Origin: Desulfonema limicola
GTDB lineage: Bacteria; Desulfobacterota; Desulfobacteria; Desulfobacterales; Desulfosalsimonadaceae
Assembly: GCA_020722245.1 (NCBI GenBank)
Contig: DYLE01000015.1
Location: 1-22,531 of the forward strand
Direction: 5' to 3'
Length of the DNA stretch: 22,531 nt
The notes under the pieces were generated by a model. The model worked only from the letters and a program-made list of their open reading frames with translations, searched no databases and had not been told where the DNA came from. The position numbers were made by a program, and so were the translations under genes. Shown one piece after another: positions 7,299-15,709 of the stretch. Numbering within the stretch: the stretch's first letter is position 1; every line of letters begins with the position of its first letter.

Positions 7299-7902
7299 AT
7301 TCCAGTTTCTTTCTCAAGGAGCTTACGGTGAACGCAATAATCTTTTTCATGGTCGCGGCCACATTATCCCCCCGCACGGCGCTGGCAGGGAAAAAAGGCG
7401 CCTGCAACCGGCTGTTCAAATCCTTTTGAAGGGTATCGATGGAAAGGATGGGGATCCCTTCCTCCTCCAGGTCGCGTTTGTTGTATTGCATGACCAGCGG
7501 AATGTTGAAAATATTCTTGTTGAAGGTCTCCAGATTTTCCTTCAGGTTCTGAAGGGAACGGATATTCATTTCCCGTCTTAAATCCATGGAGTCTGCTACA
7601 AAAACAATCCCGTCCACGCCCCTTAAAACCAGTCGTCTCGTGGCATTGTACTTCACCTGGCCGGGTACGGTATAAAGCTGGATCTTGATGCTGTGCCCCT
7701 TGATTTCCCCGATATCAAAAGGCAGAAAGTCAAAAAAAAGGGTGCGGTCGCCGTAGGTCTTGACCGTCACCATCTCGCTTTGAATCCGCTTTTTAAATTT
7801 CCGGTTGATATACTCAAGGTTTGTTGTTTTCCCTCCACGCCCAGGGCCGTAGTAGACTATTTTAACCTGAACCTCCTTCTTTTTCGGATTTATTAAAGCC
7901 AA
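7297..7902 (-). CDS. mglA: MglA-like Ras-superfamily GTPase
   Basis: This is a cytoplasmic small GTPase of 201 residues, the usual MglA length. It has the P-loop GPGRGGKTT (19-27), the MglA signature DRTLFFDFLP (52-61) including R53 (the intrinsic arginine finger of MglA), the switch II motif YTVPGQ with Q82, VFVADS (100-105) and the specificity motif NKRD (141-144). Family knowledge: MglA cycles between GTP and GDP forms, MglB is its activator, and the pair sets polarity and regulates type IV pili or gliding. The start is TTG 7902, with GGAGGT 7 bases upstream (7910-7915). It follows the MglB-like gene by 98 bases. R22 in the P-loop stands where Myxococcus MglA has Leu. The gene symbol is by homology; orthology with Myxococcus mglA is not proven. 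Confidence 0.9.
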   Translation of the reverse strand: MALINPKKKEVQVKIVYYGPGRGGKTTNLEYINRKFKKRIQSEMVTVKTYGDRTLFFDFLPFDIGEIKGHSIKIQLYTVPGQVKYNATRRLVLRGVDGIVFVADSMDLRREMNIRSLQNLKENLETFNKNIFNIPLVMQYNKRDLEEEGIPILSIDTLQKDLNSRLQAPFFPASAVRGDNVAATMKKIIAFTVSSLRKKLE

Positions 7903-7909
7903 CTCATCT

Positions 7910-7915
7910 ACCTCC
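7910..7915 (-). promoter_or_regulatory. Ribosome binding site for the TTG start of mglA-like
   Basis: The minus strand reads GGAGGT 7 bases upstream of TTG 7902. No ATG in the same frame is near, and the next residues (ALINPKKKEVQVKIVYYG) align with the start of other MglA proteins. Confidence 0.65.
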
Positions 7916-8000
7916 GACAGTATGAAATGAACGCTTCAGTAACCTCAGTCCTCCGCCCATCGGCCTCAAAAAACAGATCCCCCGCAGAAGGGAACAGGGG

Positions 8001-8393
8001 TTAAATCAACGCCTGAATCCGCTTGACCGCCTCCGCCACCTTCAGGCGCAGAAAGCCCAGGGATACATTCTTGTTGAAAATGGTGAGCAGCAAAAGGTCC
8101 TCGACCACCTTGCTGAAATGGATGCTCTCCTCTTCCCCTTTATGAAAAAGGAGCGAGAACTCCTGCTCGCCGATGATATTGGCCATGGCGCTGACCGCTC
8201 CGTAATTGCCCGCCGCAAGCGCCGCCAGGGAATACACATCATGTCGCTTATCACCGCTCTCCAGGTTGACAATGACGTTGCCGGCCAGGTCCATCAATAT
8301 GACGCTCTGCACCCCCAGATCAATCAGCTCTTCCTGAAGGATGTTCTCGATCGCCTCAATCTGCTGTTTGTCAAACTCAATCGTAAATTCCAT
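8001..8393 (-). CDS. MglB-like roadblock/LC7 protein
   Basis: This is a cytoplasmic protein of 130 residues with a roadblock/LC7 fold: a long first helix (about 8-25), strands VQSVILMDLAGNVIVNL (28-44), a helix with SLAALAAGNYGAVSAMA (55-71), and the strands FSLLFHKG and DLLLLTIF. The pattern SLAALAAG(N) is typical of MglB-family proteins. MglB dimers activate the GTPase MglA. Here the MglA-like gene follows 98 bases downstream, which fits the mglB-mglA order known from Myxococcus and Thermus. The ATG at 8393 has GAGGGG about 9 bases upstream. It is the first gene of the cluster, with a predicted promoter at 8516-8544. Confidence 0.85.
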   Translation of the reverse strand: MEFTIEFDKQQIEAIENILQEELIDLGVQSVILMDLAGNVIVNLESGDKRHDVYSLAALAAGNYGAVSAMANIIGEQEFSLLFHKGEEESIHFSKVVEDLLLLTIFNKNVSLGFLRLKVAEAVKRIQALI

Positions 8394-8515
8394 AAAATCT
8401 ACCCCTCACCTTATCTGTTTTGACCCACTTTTCGATTCCGTTTTATTAAATAAAGCCGTCTCATGAATTAAAAACAGCCCTGACTCGATTCAAATTACTT
8501 TTACTGACTAACCTA

Positions 8516-8544
8516 TTTATACCGAATAATCAAATAAAAAACAA
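8516..8544 (-). promoter_or_regulatory. Predicted promoter of the mglB-mglA signalling cluster
   Basis: On the minus strand TTGTTT (8539-8544), a 17-base spacer and TATAAA (8516-8521) form a plausible sigma-70-type promoter. The leader before ATG 8393 would be about 115 bases. It lies in the 272-base gap after purB, which otherwise is AT-rich and shows only a weak 5-base-pair hairpin (8644-8656) past the purB stop. Confidence 0.4.
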
Positions 8545-8643
8545 AGGATAGGGGTGAATTCAAGCTATCTTTCCCCATCCGGGTAAACGCCGGCTGTTTT
8601 CAGTCCGGGATTTAAATGAGAACATTTTTATAACTACTGCAAA

Positions 8644-8656
8644 CCGGCACAGCCGG
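8644..8656 (-). terminator. Weak hairpin after purB
   Basis: The minus strand reads CCGGC-TGT-GCCGG followed by TTTG, ten bases past the purB stop. The stem is only 5 base pairs and the T run is short, so termination here would be weak. Confidence 0.25.
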
Positions 8657-8665
8657 CGGCGATGA

Positions 8666-10036
8666 TCACCGGGGGAGGCCCTTCAAGTAATGATCCACCA
8701 GCTGCTCGGCAAGCCCGGTGTAGCCGTCCACGGTCAGGGCTTGCATGCGCTGTTTAAATGAATCCGGAACCTTTTTCAGTCCGTCAACAAACCTTCCGAT
8801 CTCCTCCAGAGCAATCTTTTTCCCCCGGGTCAACTCCTTTAACCGTTCATAGGGGTCCTCCTCCTTAAACACCCGCATGGCGGTTTGTATCGCCTCGGCA
8901 AGCACCTCGGGGTTTTCCTGAAGATCTTTCTCCAGCACCTCTCTATTGACCGATATCTTGTTGAGCCCTTTTAAGCTGCTTTTCAGGCCGATGAGCAAAT
9001 ATCCCAGCAGAGCGCCCAGGTTCCGAAGCACGGTGCTGTCCGTCAGGTCCCTCTGGAACCGGGAATTCAAAAGTTTGACGGACAGATGTGCCATGACGGA
9101 AATCGCCAGTCCCATGTTCCCTTCGCTGTTTTCAAAATCAATGGGGTTGACCTTATGGGGCATGGTCGAGGACCCCACCTCTCCGGGTAAAGGCTCCTGC
9201 CGGAAATACCCGAAAGAGATATACCCCCACATGTCCCGATCCAGGTCAATCATAATAGAGGCGATCCGGATCAGGACATGAAGCATCTCGGCGATATAGC
9301 TGTTGGGATTGATCTGGGTGGTATAAAGAATCGGAGTCACGCCCAGATAATCGGATATGAACCGCTGGCTGGCCTCGATCCAGTTGATCTCGGGGAATAC
9401 AAAATGATGGGCGTTGAAGTTGCCGCTGGCCCCGTTCATCTTGGCATGAATATGCAGAATCCGAAGGCTGGTATACTCCAGCCGCAACCGCCAGGCGAAG
9501 TTGACGAACTCCTTGCCCACGGTGGTGGGGGAGGCCGGCTGGCCATGGGTCCTGGAGATCATCGGGACCCCCTTGTAGGCTTTGGCCAGGGATTCGATCT
9601 TCTCGATCACCGCAAGCAGATGCGTTGCGACGATATCGCGGCCGGCTTTCAGCATCAGGGCATAGGCGGCGTTGTTGATATCCTCCGAGGTGCAGCCGAA
9701 ATGAACCCACTCCTTGATACGCCCCAGGCCGATTTCCTCAAGCCTATGTTTGAGATAATACTCCACCGCCTTGACATCATGGTTGGTCTGTTTTTCAATT
9801 TTCTTCACGGCCACCGCGGCCGCCTCGCCAAATTCTGAGGCGATGGAGGAAATCCGTTTGAGGTCCGACTTCTTTAAAATTTCCAGCTTCAGCTCGGCGA
9901 ACAAAAACCGAAGCCATTGGACCTCGACATACACCCTATGCCGGATTAGACCGAACTCCGAAAACAGGTCAACCAGTTCCTCGGTATACCCCGCATACCG
10001 GCCGTCCAAGACTGAAAGCGCCTTGATGCTGTTCAT
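8666..10036 (-). CDS. purB: Adenylosuccinate lyase
   Basis: The enzyme cleaves SAICAR to AICAR and adenylosuccinate to AMP, both releasing fumarate, in purine synthesis in the cytoplasm. The protein has 456 residues, the same length as E. coli PurB, and resembles it along its whole length. Visible are VLDGRY near the start, TNHDVKAVEYYL, the substrate-binding CTSEDINN and SRTHGQPASPTTVGKE, and the fumarase/lyase signature SSTMPHKVNP (289-298) with the catalytic serine loop. I chose ATG 10036 because the E. coli-like sequence begins there; upstream in-frame codons do not resemble the family. The ribosome binding site is weak (TTGGA). It lies 53 bases after the amidase gene and is the last gene of the housekeeping run. 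Confidence 0.95.
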   Translation of the reverse strand: MNSIKALSVLDGRYAGYTEELVDLFSEFGLIRHRVYVEVQWLRFLFAELKLEILKKSDLKRISSIASEFGEAAAVAVKKIEKQTNHDVKAVEYYLKHRLEEIGLGRIKEWVHFGCTSEDINNAAYALMLKAGRDIVATHLLAVIEKIESLAKAYKGVPMISRTHGQPASPTTVGKEFVNFAWRLRLEYTSLRILHIHAKMNGASGNFNAHHFVFPEINWIEASQRFISDYLGVTPILYTTQINPNSYIAEMLHVLIRIASIMIDLDRDMWGYISFGYFRQEPLPGEVGSSTMPHKVNPIDFENSEGNMGLAISVMAHLSVKLLNSRFQRDLTDSTVLRNLGALLGYLLIGLKSSLKGLNKISVNREVLEKDLQENPEVLAEAIQTAMRVFKEEDPYERLKELTRGKKIALEEIGRFVDGLKKVPDSFKQRMQALTVDGYTGLAEQLVDHYLKGLPR

Positions 10037-10089
10037 TTGTTTTTTCCAATAAACGATAATTAGTTCCCAGCCGTAACCCACGGCACAGC

Positions 10090-11709
10090 CTAAGAATCCC
10101 CCTGTCCCGGCGGCTGGGTGTATGCGGTGGGCCGGGTTTCCTCTATGTATTTTTGAATTCCCCCGACAATCCCCTCGCACAGGGTATCCTGGTATTTGGA
10201 ATCCACCAGGCGCCCGCATTCGATTTGATTGCTGATAAAAGAGGTTTCAACAAGAATAGCCGGCATCTGCGCCCCGAGCAGAACATAAAAAGGAGCCCGC
10301 TTGACCCCCTTGTTGTGAACACGGCTGTATTTCTTCGCCACATGGCTGTAAAGGGAATCCTGCACATAGGTGGCCAGCCGCCGGGACTCGTTGATCTTGG
10401 CGTTCTGCAGCAGATCGTTTAAAATCGCCTGAAGCTCACTGATATTCTTTTCGGATGTCGCATTCTCCCGCGCCGCCACCGAGATGGATTCGTTGTCGGT
10501 GGTCAGGTTTAAAAAATAGGTTTCGATCCCCGAGGCCCGCTGGTCCCGGGAGGCGTTCGCGTGAAGGGAGATAAACAGGTCGGCCCGCTGGGTGTTTGCG
10601 ATGGCCGTGCGTTCCTCCAGGGTCAGAAAGGTGTCGGTGGTGCGGGTTAAAATCACCTCGCAATTGAGTTCCCGTTTCACCTTTTCGGCAAGTTTCTTGG
10701 CGATCTGCAAAACCACCTGCTTTTCATGAACCCCCTTGATACAACCAGGGGCGCCGTAGTCCTTGCCCCCGTGCCCCGGATCAATAACAACCCGCCGGAC
10801 CCCCAAGGACAGCTGTCGCACGAGGGAGGCATGGTCCGCCTCCTCTGTTTGGGGAGCTTCAGCTCTTTCCGTTGAGGCCCCCCAGACGTCGATGACGATC
10901 CTGAAGGGGTTTCGCAGGGAAAACACGTTGTAGCTGTGAAAGGACTTGATGTCCACCACCACCCGGACCGTATCCGCCGTGTACTGGCCCGCCCGGGCCG
11001 ATTCAAGCAGGCTGTCGTTGATGGGAAGGGTCTTTTCAATATCCCCCAGACGGCTGTTCATCAGATCCACATAAAGCCTCTGGTTGGGTATGTTGAGGGA
11101 AGGGTCCTTGTTGAGCAGGTTGTTTTGAAACGAGGTCTCCCGGTCCGCATCGATCACCACGCGGGTATACTCGGGGTTCGACCAGTAACGGATTCCGGTC
11201 ACAACGGCTTTTTCCGCATCCTCAGCCGGGTTCTTTGAATCGGATGCAACCGGGCCTGCAGCCTCATGATTTTGGACGACTTCCTGAATCGAAGGGGTGG
11301 ATGAAGAAGACAGCTCACTCAGGCGCGCCCTGGCCCTCTGGCTGTAATCACTCCGGGGATAGTCATGAACAATCCGTTCAAAGATTTGCTCCGCCGCCTG
11401 AATGTCGGCCTCCACGCCGGAATGCCGATGAAGCTCCACATAAAGGCACCCGGCCTGATAAAGCCCGGCCGCAGCCCATGGCCCCGTGGGACTCTGCTGG
11501 TGCACCTTTTGGAACTTTTCAATACACTCCAGCCAATAACTCCGGTATTCCTGTTTTCGGGGGTTGTTTTGAAGCGCCTTATAGCACTCCTCGGCCGCTA
11601 AATAAAGCTGCCGGGCCGTGCTCCCGAATGATTCGCCGGTCCCATAGATCACCGCCAGACAGCAACCGAGAAGAAACAGTCTGAAAATTTTCAGGTTTAT
11701 CCTAAACAT
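10090..11709 (-). CDS. amiC: N-acetylmuramoyl-L-alanine amidase with TPR-like, AMIN and Amidase_3 domains
   Basis: This periplasmic zinc amidase cuts the bond between N-acetylmuramic acid and the stem peptide, usually to separate daughter cells. The protein has 539 residues. A signal sequence (about 7-25, possible lipobox LLGC) is followed by a TPR-like helical region (about 35-135), an AMIN domain (about 170-280) that targets peptidoglycan or the septum, and the Amidase_3 catalytic domain (about 305-530). Zinc ligands H313 (DPGHGG), E329 and H383 (SLHANA) and catalytic E489 (ILVETSF) are all present, so it should be active. The ATG at 11709 starts 8 bases after the mutS stop, with GGGGG about 13 bases upstream. 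The symbol is by domain type; it could equally be called AmiA or AmiB. Confidence 0.9.
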   Translation of the reverse strand: MFRINLKIFRLFLLGCCLAVIYGTGESFGSTARQLYLAAEECYKALQNNPRKQEYRSYWLECIEKFQKVHQQSPTGPWAAAGLYQAGCLYVELHRHSGVEADIQAAEQIFERIVHDYPRSDYSQRARARLSELSSSSTPSIQEVVQNHEAAGPVASDSKNPAEDAEKAVVTGIRYWSNPEYTRVVIDADRETSFQNNLLNKDPSLNIPNQRLYVDLMNSRLGDIEKTLPINDSLLESARAGQYTADTVRVVVDIKSFHSYNVFSLRNPFRIVIDVWGASTERAEAPQTEEADHASLVRQLSLGVRRVVIDPGHGGKDYGAPGCIKGVHEKQVVLQIAKKLAEKVKRELNCEVILTRTTDTFLTLEERTAIANTQRADLFISLHANASRDQRASGIETYFLNLTTDNESISVAARENATSEKNISELQAILNDLLQNAKINESRRLATYVQDSLYSHVAKKYSRVHNKGVKRAPFYVLLGAQMPAILVETSFISNQIECGRLVDSKYQDTLCEGIVGGIQKYIEETRPTAYTQPPGQGDS

Positions 11710-11717
11710 CTATATAA

Positions 11718-14375
11718 TCAAACCCCCAATGCCTTAATCCTGCTGTTTTCATCACCAGGGCCGACCTTTTTCTTGAGCATGCTCAGAAAGTTGAGCGCCT
11801 CCAGGGGGGTTATCGAATTGGGATCGACCTGTCTTAATTGTTCCATAATCATCTGCTCGGGTGTTTTAAACAGGCTGAGCTGAACCTGCCCCTTTTTGCG
11901 GGATTCACCTTCCCCATCGGGTTGTGTCTGATCTCCCAGTACATGCCCGTATTGCTCAATGTGGGAAAGCACCTCCTGGGCCCTTTTCACCACGGTCGAG
12001 GGTATCCCCGCCAGGCGGGCCACCTGTATTCCATAACTCCGATTGGCCCCGCCTTCAACCATCTTGTGAAGGAATATGATCTCGTCGTTCCATTCCTTGA
12101 CCGCGATGGAAAAATTCTTGACCCGGGGCTTTATTCCGGCAAGCTGGGTCAGCTCGTGGTAATGGGTGGCCAGAAGGGTCTTTACCCCGCATCCGTGCAG
12201 ATCATGCAGAAACTCCGCCACAGCCCAGGCGATGCTCAGACCGTCAAAGGTGCTGGTCCCCCTCCCGATTTCATCGATCACCACGAGGCTGCCGGCCGAG
12301 GCGTTGGTGATGATCCTTGCTGTCTCCTCCATCTCCACCATGAAGGTGCTTTGCCCCTGGGAAAGGTTGTCCAGGGCGCCGACCCGGGTGAAGATCCGGT
12401 CTGTCAGTGAAACGGAGGCATGGCGTGCCGGCACAAAGCAGCCCATATGCGCCATCAAAACGATGAGGGCGACCTGACGAAGCGCCGTGGATTTGCCGGC
12501 CATATTGGGCCCGGTCACGATCAGCACCTGCTGATCGGAATTATCCAGGTGAATGCTGTTGGGGACAAACCGCCCGCCCGGGATCATCCGCTCCACCACC
12601 GGATGGCGGCCGTCCTCGATATGAATCACCCCTTGCGTGTTTATTTCAGGTCGGTGATAGTCGTTCTGGTCCGCTATCTGAGCAAACCCCATCAGGCAGT
12701 CCAACCTGGCGATGAACCCGGCGGCCTGCATCAAAGGCGCGTTGTTTTGGACGACCGACTCCCGTACGGAGTTGAAAATCTCATACTCCAGGGCCGCCCG
12801 CCTCTCCTCCGCATTCAACACCCGGGTCTCGAAGGTCTTGAGCTCGTCGGTGATATAGCGTTCCGCATGAACCAGGGTCTGTTTTCGAATATAATGGGAA
12901 GGAACAGATGACAGATGGCTTTTGGACACCTCGATGTAATAACCGAAGATTTTATTGTACCTCACCTTCAGGGTGCTGATCCCGGTCCTTTCCCTCTCCT
13001 TGGACTCCAACTCGGCCAGATAGCCTTTCCCGTCCCTGGATATGCCGATCAGCTCATCGAGCTCCGGGCTGCACCCCTCCCGTATCATGCCGCCCTCGTT
13101 TACTACAGGGGGAGGATCATCCACAATATACTTCTCAATCAGCCGGGCGGTTTCCTCAAGCCGGACAAAAAGCGCGGCATCCCATTTCAACAGGCCCGAA
13201 TCAAACCCCTTCAGGTTTGAGATAATAACCGGCAAAGCAAGAATCGAATCTTTAAGGGCCACAAGCTCCCTTGCGCTGCACTGCCCCAGGGCGATCCGAG
13301 ATTCCAGCCGTTCGATATCGGAGACGGATTTTAAGGCCTCCCGAATGGACCTTCGGCAGGACGCCTTCTGTTTCGCCTCGAAAACCGCATCAAGCCGCTC
13401 ATTGATTTCATTTGCATCCAAAAGCGGGTAGCGCAGCCATTGCTTGAGCAGCCGGCCCCCCATGGCCGTCACCGTGGCATCGATCACCTCAAACAGCGTC
13501 CCCTTCCTTGTGCCGGTCTGAATATTTTTTAAAAGCTCCAGGTTGCGGCAGCTCACCGCATCGATGAACAGGTAGTGATCCAAAAGGTATGTCTCTATGC
13601 CGGGCAGATGCCGAACCGCCCGCTTCTGGGTTTCCAGGACATAAAAAAGAAGAGCGCCCGAGGCCGATACAGCAGCCTTTAAATTCGCACACCCCAGGGC
13701 CTCAAGGCTGTCTTGCTGGAACTGATCCAACAGCCGTTTACGGGCGGTCTGAAAATCAAACACCGCATCGGAAAGAAAGGTGATCGCCCTGTGGGAAAAG
13801 TCTTTTGCAAAAGATAGAAAAAAGGGATCGTTTTTTAAAGATTCCGGCAGAAGGATTTCGCTGGGAGAGATCCGAAGGGCTTCCTCTAAAACCGCGGACG
13901 GCCTTTCCGATTCAGCGGTTTTAAAGCAGCCGGTGGACAGATCCAGGCTGGAGATCCCGATCGAGCCGCCGGACCGGCATACAGCCAGCACGAAATTATT
14001 GGTCTTTTCGTCTAAGAGTTCATGGCTGATCACCATGCCCGGGGTGATGACGCGGACCACGTCGCGCTGAACAAGCCCTTTGGCCTTTGCCGGATCCTCG
14101 GTCTGTTCACAGACAGCGACCTTATACCCCTTATCAATCAGCCTTCCGATATACCCATTTGCGGCCTTGACCGGCACCCCGCACATGGGCACGGCATCGG
14201 CGCTGTTTTTGTTCCGGGAGGTCAGGGCGATCTCAAGCGCCGCAGACGCCAGCCTGGCGTCCTCAAAAAACATCTCATAAAAATCCCCCATGCGATAGAG
14301 CAGAATAAAGTCCGCATACTGGCGCTTGATCGCCAGATACTGCTCGATCATGGGGGTGGGCGCAGATGGGGTCAT
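11718..14375 (-). CDS. mutS: DNA mismatch repair protein MutS
   Basis: This is the mismatch-recognition ATPase. The mismatch-wedge motif MGDFYEMF near the N-terminus supplies the Phe-X-Glu pair. Walker A is GPNMAGKS (622-629), followed by the Walker B region VVIDEIGRGTSTFDG, a family hallmark. With ATG 14375 the protein has 885 residues, close to the usual 850-890, and begins MTPSAPTPMIEQYL, which aligns with the family start. Two in-frame ATGs upstream (14432 and 14477) would add 19 or 34 residues; 14432 overlaps the end of the lapA-like gene by 8 bases and could allow translational coupling. None has a strong ribosome binding site. The linker before the C-terminus (around the Asp/Gly/Lys-rich stretch near 12000-11900) is not conserved. 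MutL is not in the window. Confidence 0.93.
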   Translation of the reverse strand: MTPSAPTPMIEQYLAIKRQYADFILLYRMGDFYEMFFEDARLASAALEIALTSRNKNSADAVPMCGVPVKAANGYIGRLIDKGYKVAVCEQTEDPAKAKGLVQRDVVRVITPGMVISHELLDEKTNNFVLAVCRSGGSIGISSLDLSTGCFKTAESERPSAVLEEALRISPSEILLPESLKNDPFFLSFAKDFSHRAITFLSDAVFDFQTARKRLLDQFQQDSLEALGCANLKAAVSASGALLFYVLETQKRAVRHLPGIETYLLDHYLFIDAVSCRNLELLKNIQTGTRKGTLFEVIDATVTAMGGRLLKQWLRYPLLDANEINERLDAVFEAKQKASCRRSIREALKSVSDIERLESRIALGQCSARELVALKDSILALPVIISNLKGFDSGLLKWDAALFVRLEETARLIEKYIVDDPPPVVNEGGMIREGCSPELDELIGISRDGKGYLAELESKERERTGISTLKVRYNKIFGYYIEVSKSHLSSVPSHYIRKQTLVHAERYITDELKTFETRVLNAEERRAALEYEIFNSVRESVVQNNAPLMQAAGFIARLDCLMGFAQIADQNDYHRPEINTQGVIHIEDGRHPVVERMIPGGRFVPNSIHLDNSDQQVLIVTGPNMAGKSTALRQVALIVLMAHMGCFVPARHASVSLTDRIFTRVGALDNLSQGQSTFMVEMEETARIITNASAGSLVVIDEIGRGTSTFDGLSIAWAVAEFLHDLHGCGVKTLLATHYHELTQLAGIKPRVKNFSIAVKEWNDEIIFLHKMVEGGANRSYGIQVARLAGIPSTVVKRAQEVLSHIEQYGHVLGDQTQPDGEGESRKKGQVQLSLFKTPEQMIMEQLRQVDPNSITPLEALNFLSMLKKKVGPGDENSRIKALGV

Positions 14376-14424
14376 GACCGGTGTTGAAGACTGGAATCGG
14401 TTGAAATTCCCATGAGGCAGCCGC

Positions 14425-14787
14425 TTATTCATTCTTCCGGTTTTCAGACGAAACCGGCGCTGCGCCTGATTGAACACCCGACGATACCAGCCTGGCCTCC
14501 AATTCAGATGCCCGCTTTTTCTCGGCGTTGATCTCGTCGGTTAGGCTGCGAATGGTTTTTCTCGCCCGAAATCGATGGGAAAGGCTGAAAACCAGGGAAA
14601 AAAGAATCCCGGCGAAAAAAAACGCCAGAAGGTAAACCACCACCGGCAGGTTCGAGGTGTGATAATCCACCAGGCCGAGATCGATCCGGATCTCATATTT
14701 TTCAAGAAGAAAAGTATGGTTCTGATAGACGGCAAGACCCGCCAGGCCCAAAACAAGCAACCAGAATACAATTTTGATCTTTTTCAT
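14425..14787 (-). CDS. lapA: LapA-type (DUF1049) inner-membrane protein
   Basis: This is a small inner-membrane protein of 120 residues with two hydrophobic helices (about 5-22 and 48-70), the intervening loop ending SNLPVVVYLLAFFFAGIL that is typical of LapA/DUF1049 proteins, and a charged cytoplasmic coiled tail with SLTDEINAEKKRASELEA. In E. coli LapA works with LapB in lipopolysaccharide assembly and LpxC control; whether this protein does the same is inference. GGGAGAG precedes the ATG at 14787. Its stop overlaps a possible mutS start. No LapB partner is adjacent. Confidence 0.75.
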   Translation of the reverse strand: MKKIKIVFWLLVLGLAGLAVYQNHTFLLEKYEIRIDLGLVDYHTSNLPVVVYLLAFFFAGILFSLVFSLSHRFRARKTIRSLTDEINAEKKRASELEARLVSSGVQSGAAPVSSENRKNE

Positions 14788-14848
14788 AAAACTCTCCCTG
14801 ATTCAGGTTATCCCTCTATTTTCGAATTTCCATACTGACTTCTTTTAT

Positions 14849-15649
14849 TCAAAAACTCAACCGTTTTTTGCCGGGTTTTGCCTCAAACACACCCTTTTTC
14901 ATGGGGCTTGCGGATGACCGTTTGTCTATGGGAACCACCTCCACCTCCCCCCATACCCCCATCTTATCCCTGAACACGGCCACAATCCCCAAAACCCCTT
15001 TGATTTGTTTTCCAAAATCAATGGCCGCCTCAATGTCCTGTTTCGACAAAATCCGATTGCAGATGGCGGTTGCGGCGGCATCGGCAAGGGCGCAGGACCT
15101 GGAAATCACGCACACGGCGTCCGCCCTCCCCATGCTGAAGGAATGCCCCACCCTGCCCGAGGAGGTGCAGACGGAAAGAGGATTTTTCCTCGAATCCAGG
15201 CAAAGGCCGAACCTCAGGCTCAAAGGGGAATTTCCGGCGTAAACCGCCGAAATGAAGGGGCGGTCCAGCTTTACAAAAATATCCCCGCCGTTTTCAACAA
15301 TCACCTGTTTTGAAAGGGAAAGCAGGTCCCGGCCCACATGCTCTGCAATGGCGCCCGCCACCGCGGCCATAGGGCCGACCCCGGCGCGGCCGGCCGCATC
15401 ACACATGTCTGTTACGATTTGCGGCGCAGGTTCTTTAATGATCCAGGGATCCCGTGTGTATAAAAACCCGGGATGATTCCTGATATAGGCCTCGATAAAC
15501 CCCCTGTATTTTAAGACAAGCTCCCGGGTTTCGGCATTGAGCGGTTTATCCGCCTGCATCCACAGGTCTGTCTCCCGAACCCTCACCTCAAACACGGCCA
15601 GGGCCTCATCAGAATCAATCAACCATCTGTAGGTTCTTTTCTGATACAT
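14849..15649 (-). CDS. UPF0280 family protein (ApbE-like fold)
   Basis: The protein has 266 residues and matches my memory of UPF0280, a family distantly related to ApbE flavin transferases. Key features are a Gly/Ala-rich helix region GVGPMAAVAGAIAEHVG, the conserved NGGDIFVKL and the later SSGRVGHSFSMGRADAVCV. The biochemical function of UPF0280 is not established in my knowledge; ApbE proteins attach FMN to proteins, but UPF0280 lacks clear proof of that. No signal peptide is seen. The ATG at 15649 has no convincing ribosome binding site. It lies 55 bases after the HD hydrolase gene, with an AT-only inverted repeat between them. Confidence 0.8.
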   Translation of the reverse strand: MYQKRTYRWLIDSDEALAVFEVRVRETDLWMQADKPLNAETRELVLKYRGFIEAYIRNHPGFLYTRDPWIIKEPAPQIVTDMCDAAGRAGVGPMAAVAGAIAEHVGRDLLSLSKQVIVENGGDIFVKLDRPFISAVYAGNSPLSLRFGLCLDSRKNPLSVCTSSGRVGHSFSMGRADAVCVISRSCALADAAATAICNRILSKQDIEAAIDFGKQIKGVLGIVAVFRDKMGVWGEVEVVPIDKRSSASPMKKGVFEAKPGKKRLSF

Positions 15650-15687
15650 GGGCGAAGGGAAATGACTGTGGTAAAATGTATTGAAAT

Positions 15688-15709
15688 TATAATATTAAAA
15701 AATATTATA
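15688..15709 (-). other. AT-only inverted repeat at the end of the HD hydrolase gene
   Basis: Nine perfect base pairs (TATAATATT / AATATTATA) with a 4-base A loop on the plus strand (T loop on the minus strand) cover the stop codon of the dGTPase-like gene. All bases are A or T, so the stem is weak as RNA. It could be a low-efficiency end or simply an AT-rich spacer. Confidence 0.4.

Noticed and set aside
10037..10219. N-terminal extension of purB
   Set aside because: The extra 61 codons overlap the end of the amidase gene and do not resemble PurB; the family-like sequence begins at ATG 10036.
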